Source: Methylotuvimicrobium alcaliphilum 20Z (GTDB lineage Bacteria; Pseudomonadota; Gammaproteobacteria; Methylococcales; Methylomonadaceae). From it: a stretch of DNA of 64,000 bases. The translations under genes were made by a program, and so were the position numbers. This document shows positions 63,962-64,000 of the stretch, piece by piece. Each line of letters begins with the position of its first letter. Within the stretch, counting starts at the first letter, position 1. The stretch spans positions 2,294,001 through 2,358,000 of the forward strand of contig NC_016112.1 in NCBI RefSeq assembly GCF_000968535.2, given 5' to 3'. The notes beneath the pieces were generated by a model, which did no database searches, had not been told where the DNA came from, and was given only the letters and a program-made list of their open reading frames with translations.

Positions 63962-64000
63962 AATGGGGCGCAAAGTTTTAATCGTTAGTCGTAACAGGGT

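Overview
The window looks like a chromosomal segment of a gammaproteobacterium, most plausibly a Methylococcales-type methanotroph. This is an inference from three things: a SUF operon carrying sufU and a Rieske protein; a PEP-CTERM/exosortase-type acyltransferase near polysaccharide-polymerising genes; and a LapD/MoxY-type sensor kinase with its regulator. No 16S, pmo or mxa gene is present to confirm it. Most genes are of moderate GC with E. coli-like housekeeping synteny. The right end (about 52.8-63.5 kb) is a patchwork of insertion-sequence debris and acquired genes.

Layout. 1-5.3 kb: the end of the suf Fe-S assembly operon (sufC end, sufD, sufS, sufU, then rsmJ and a Rieske ferredoxin), interrupted by a Uma2 gene and repeat elements. 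5.6-8.5 kb: prfB, with its programmed +1 frameshift, and lysS. 8.6-15.2 kb: a second Uma2 protein, a 1107-aa VanZ/O-antigen-ligase fusion, a glycine-zipper protein, a small phosphate-binding-like protein and an outer-membrane barrel. 15.2-19.9 kb: a GGDEF/EAL protein, an exosortase-associated acyltransferase and a methyltransferase. 20.3-31.3 kb (minus strand): the classical fatty-acid/cell-envelope cluster yceD-rpmF-plsX-fabH-fabD-fabG-acpP-fabF-pabC-mltG-tmk-holB-pilZ-tatD, with maf divergent. 32-38 kb: an HDOD protein, a lytic transglycosylase, a membrane MutS-like ATPase, folE, dusA and a gamma-carbonic anhydrase. 38-50.5 kb: an SPFH/SHOCT protein with a zinc-ribbon partner, an ExeA-like ATPase, a 582-aa orphan, three tandem CNB-HDOD paralogues, prlC and ubiD. 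50.7-55.7 kb: a lipoprotein, a gamma-glutamyltransferase, a dead IS1595-type transposase and a soluble MCP-CheW pair. 56-64 kb: two broken transposases, two inverted copies of a 229-bp mobile element, a cupin, a sensor kinase/regulator pair, a GC-richer FtsH-like protease and a hypothetical protein.

The strongest unusual signal is a dense population of small non-coding mobile or palindromic elements in intergenic space. At least six end types are visible. Two types show perfect 8-bp target-site duplications (TSDs). One of these, a 229-bp element, sits in a transposase gene whose reading frame is locally restored when the element and one TSD are removed. Several elements with unrelated ends share the same internal core, centred on GACGCCGTGAAT. 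Other points of interest are the triple CNB-HDOD operon, the ligase with an inserted sugar-binding-like module, the membrane-anchored MutS homologue and the compositionally foreign FtsH-like protease.

All functional calls rest on reading motifs by eye; no database search was possible. I saw no rRNA, tRNA or CRISPR array.
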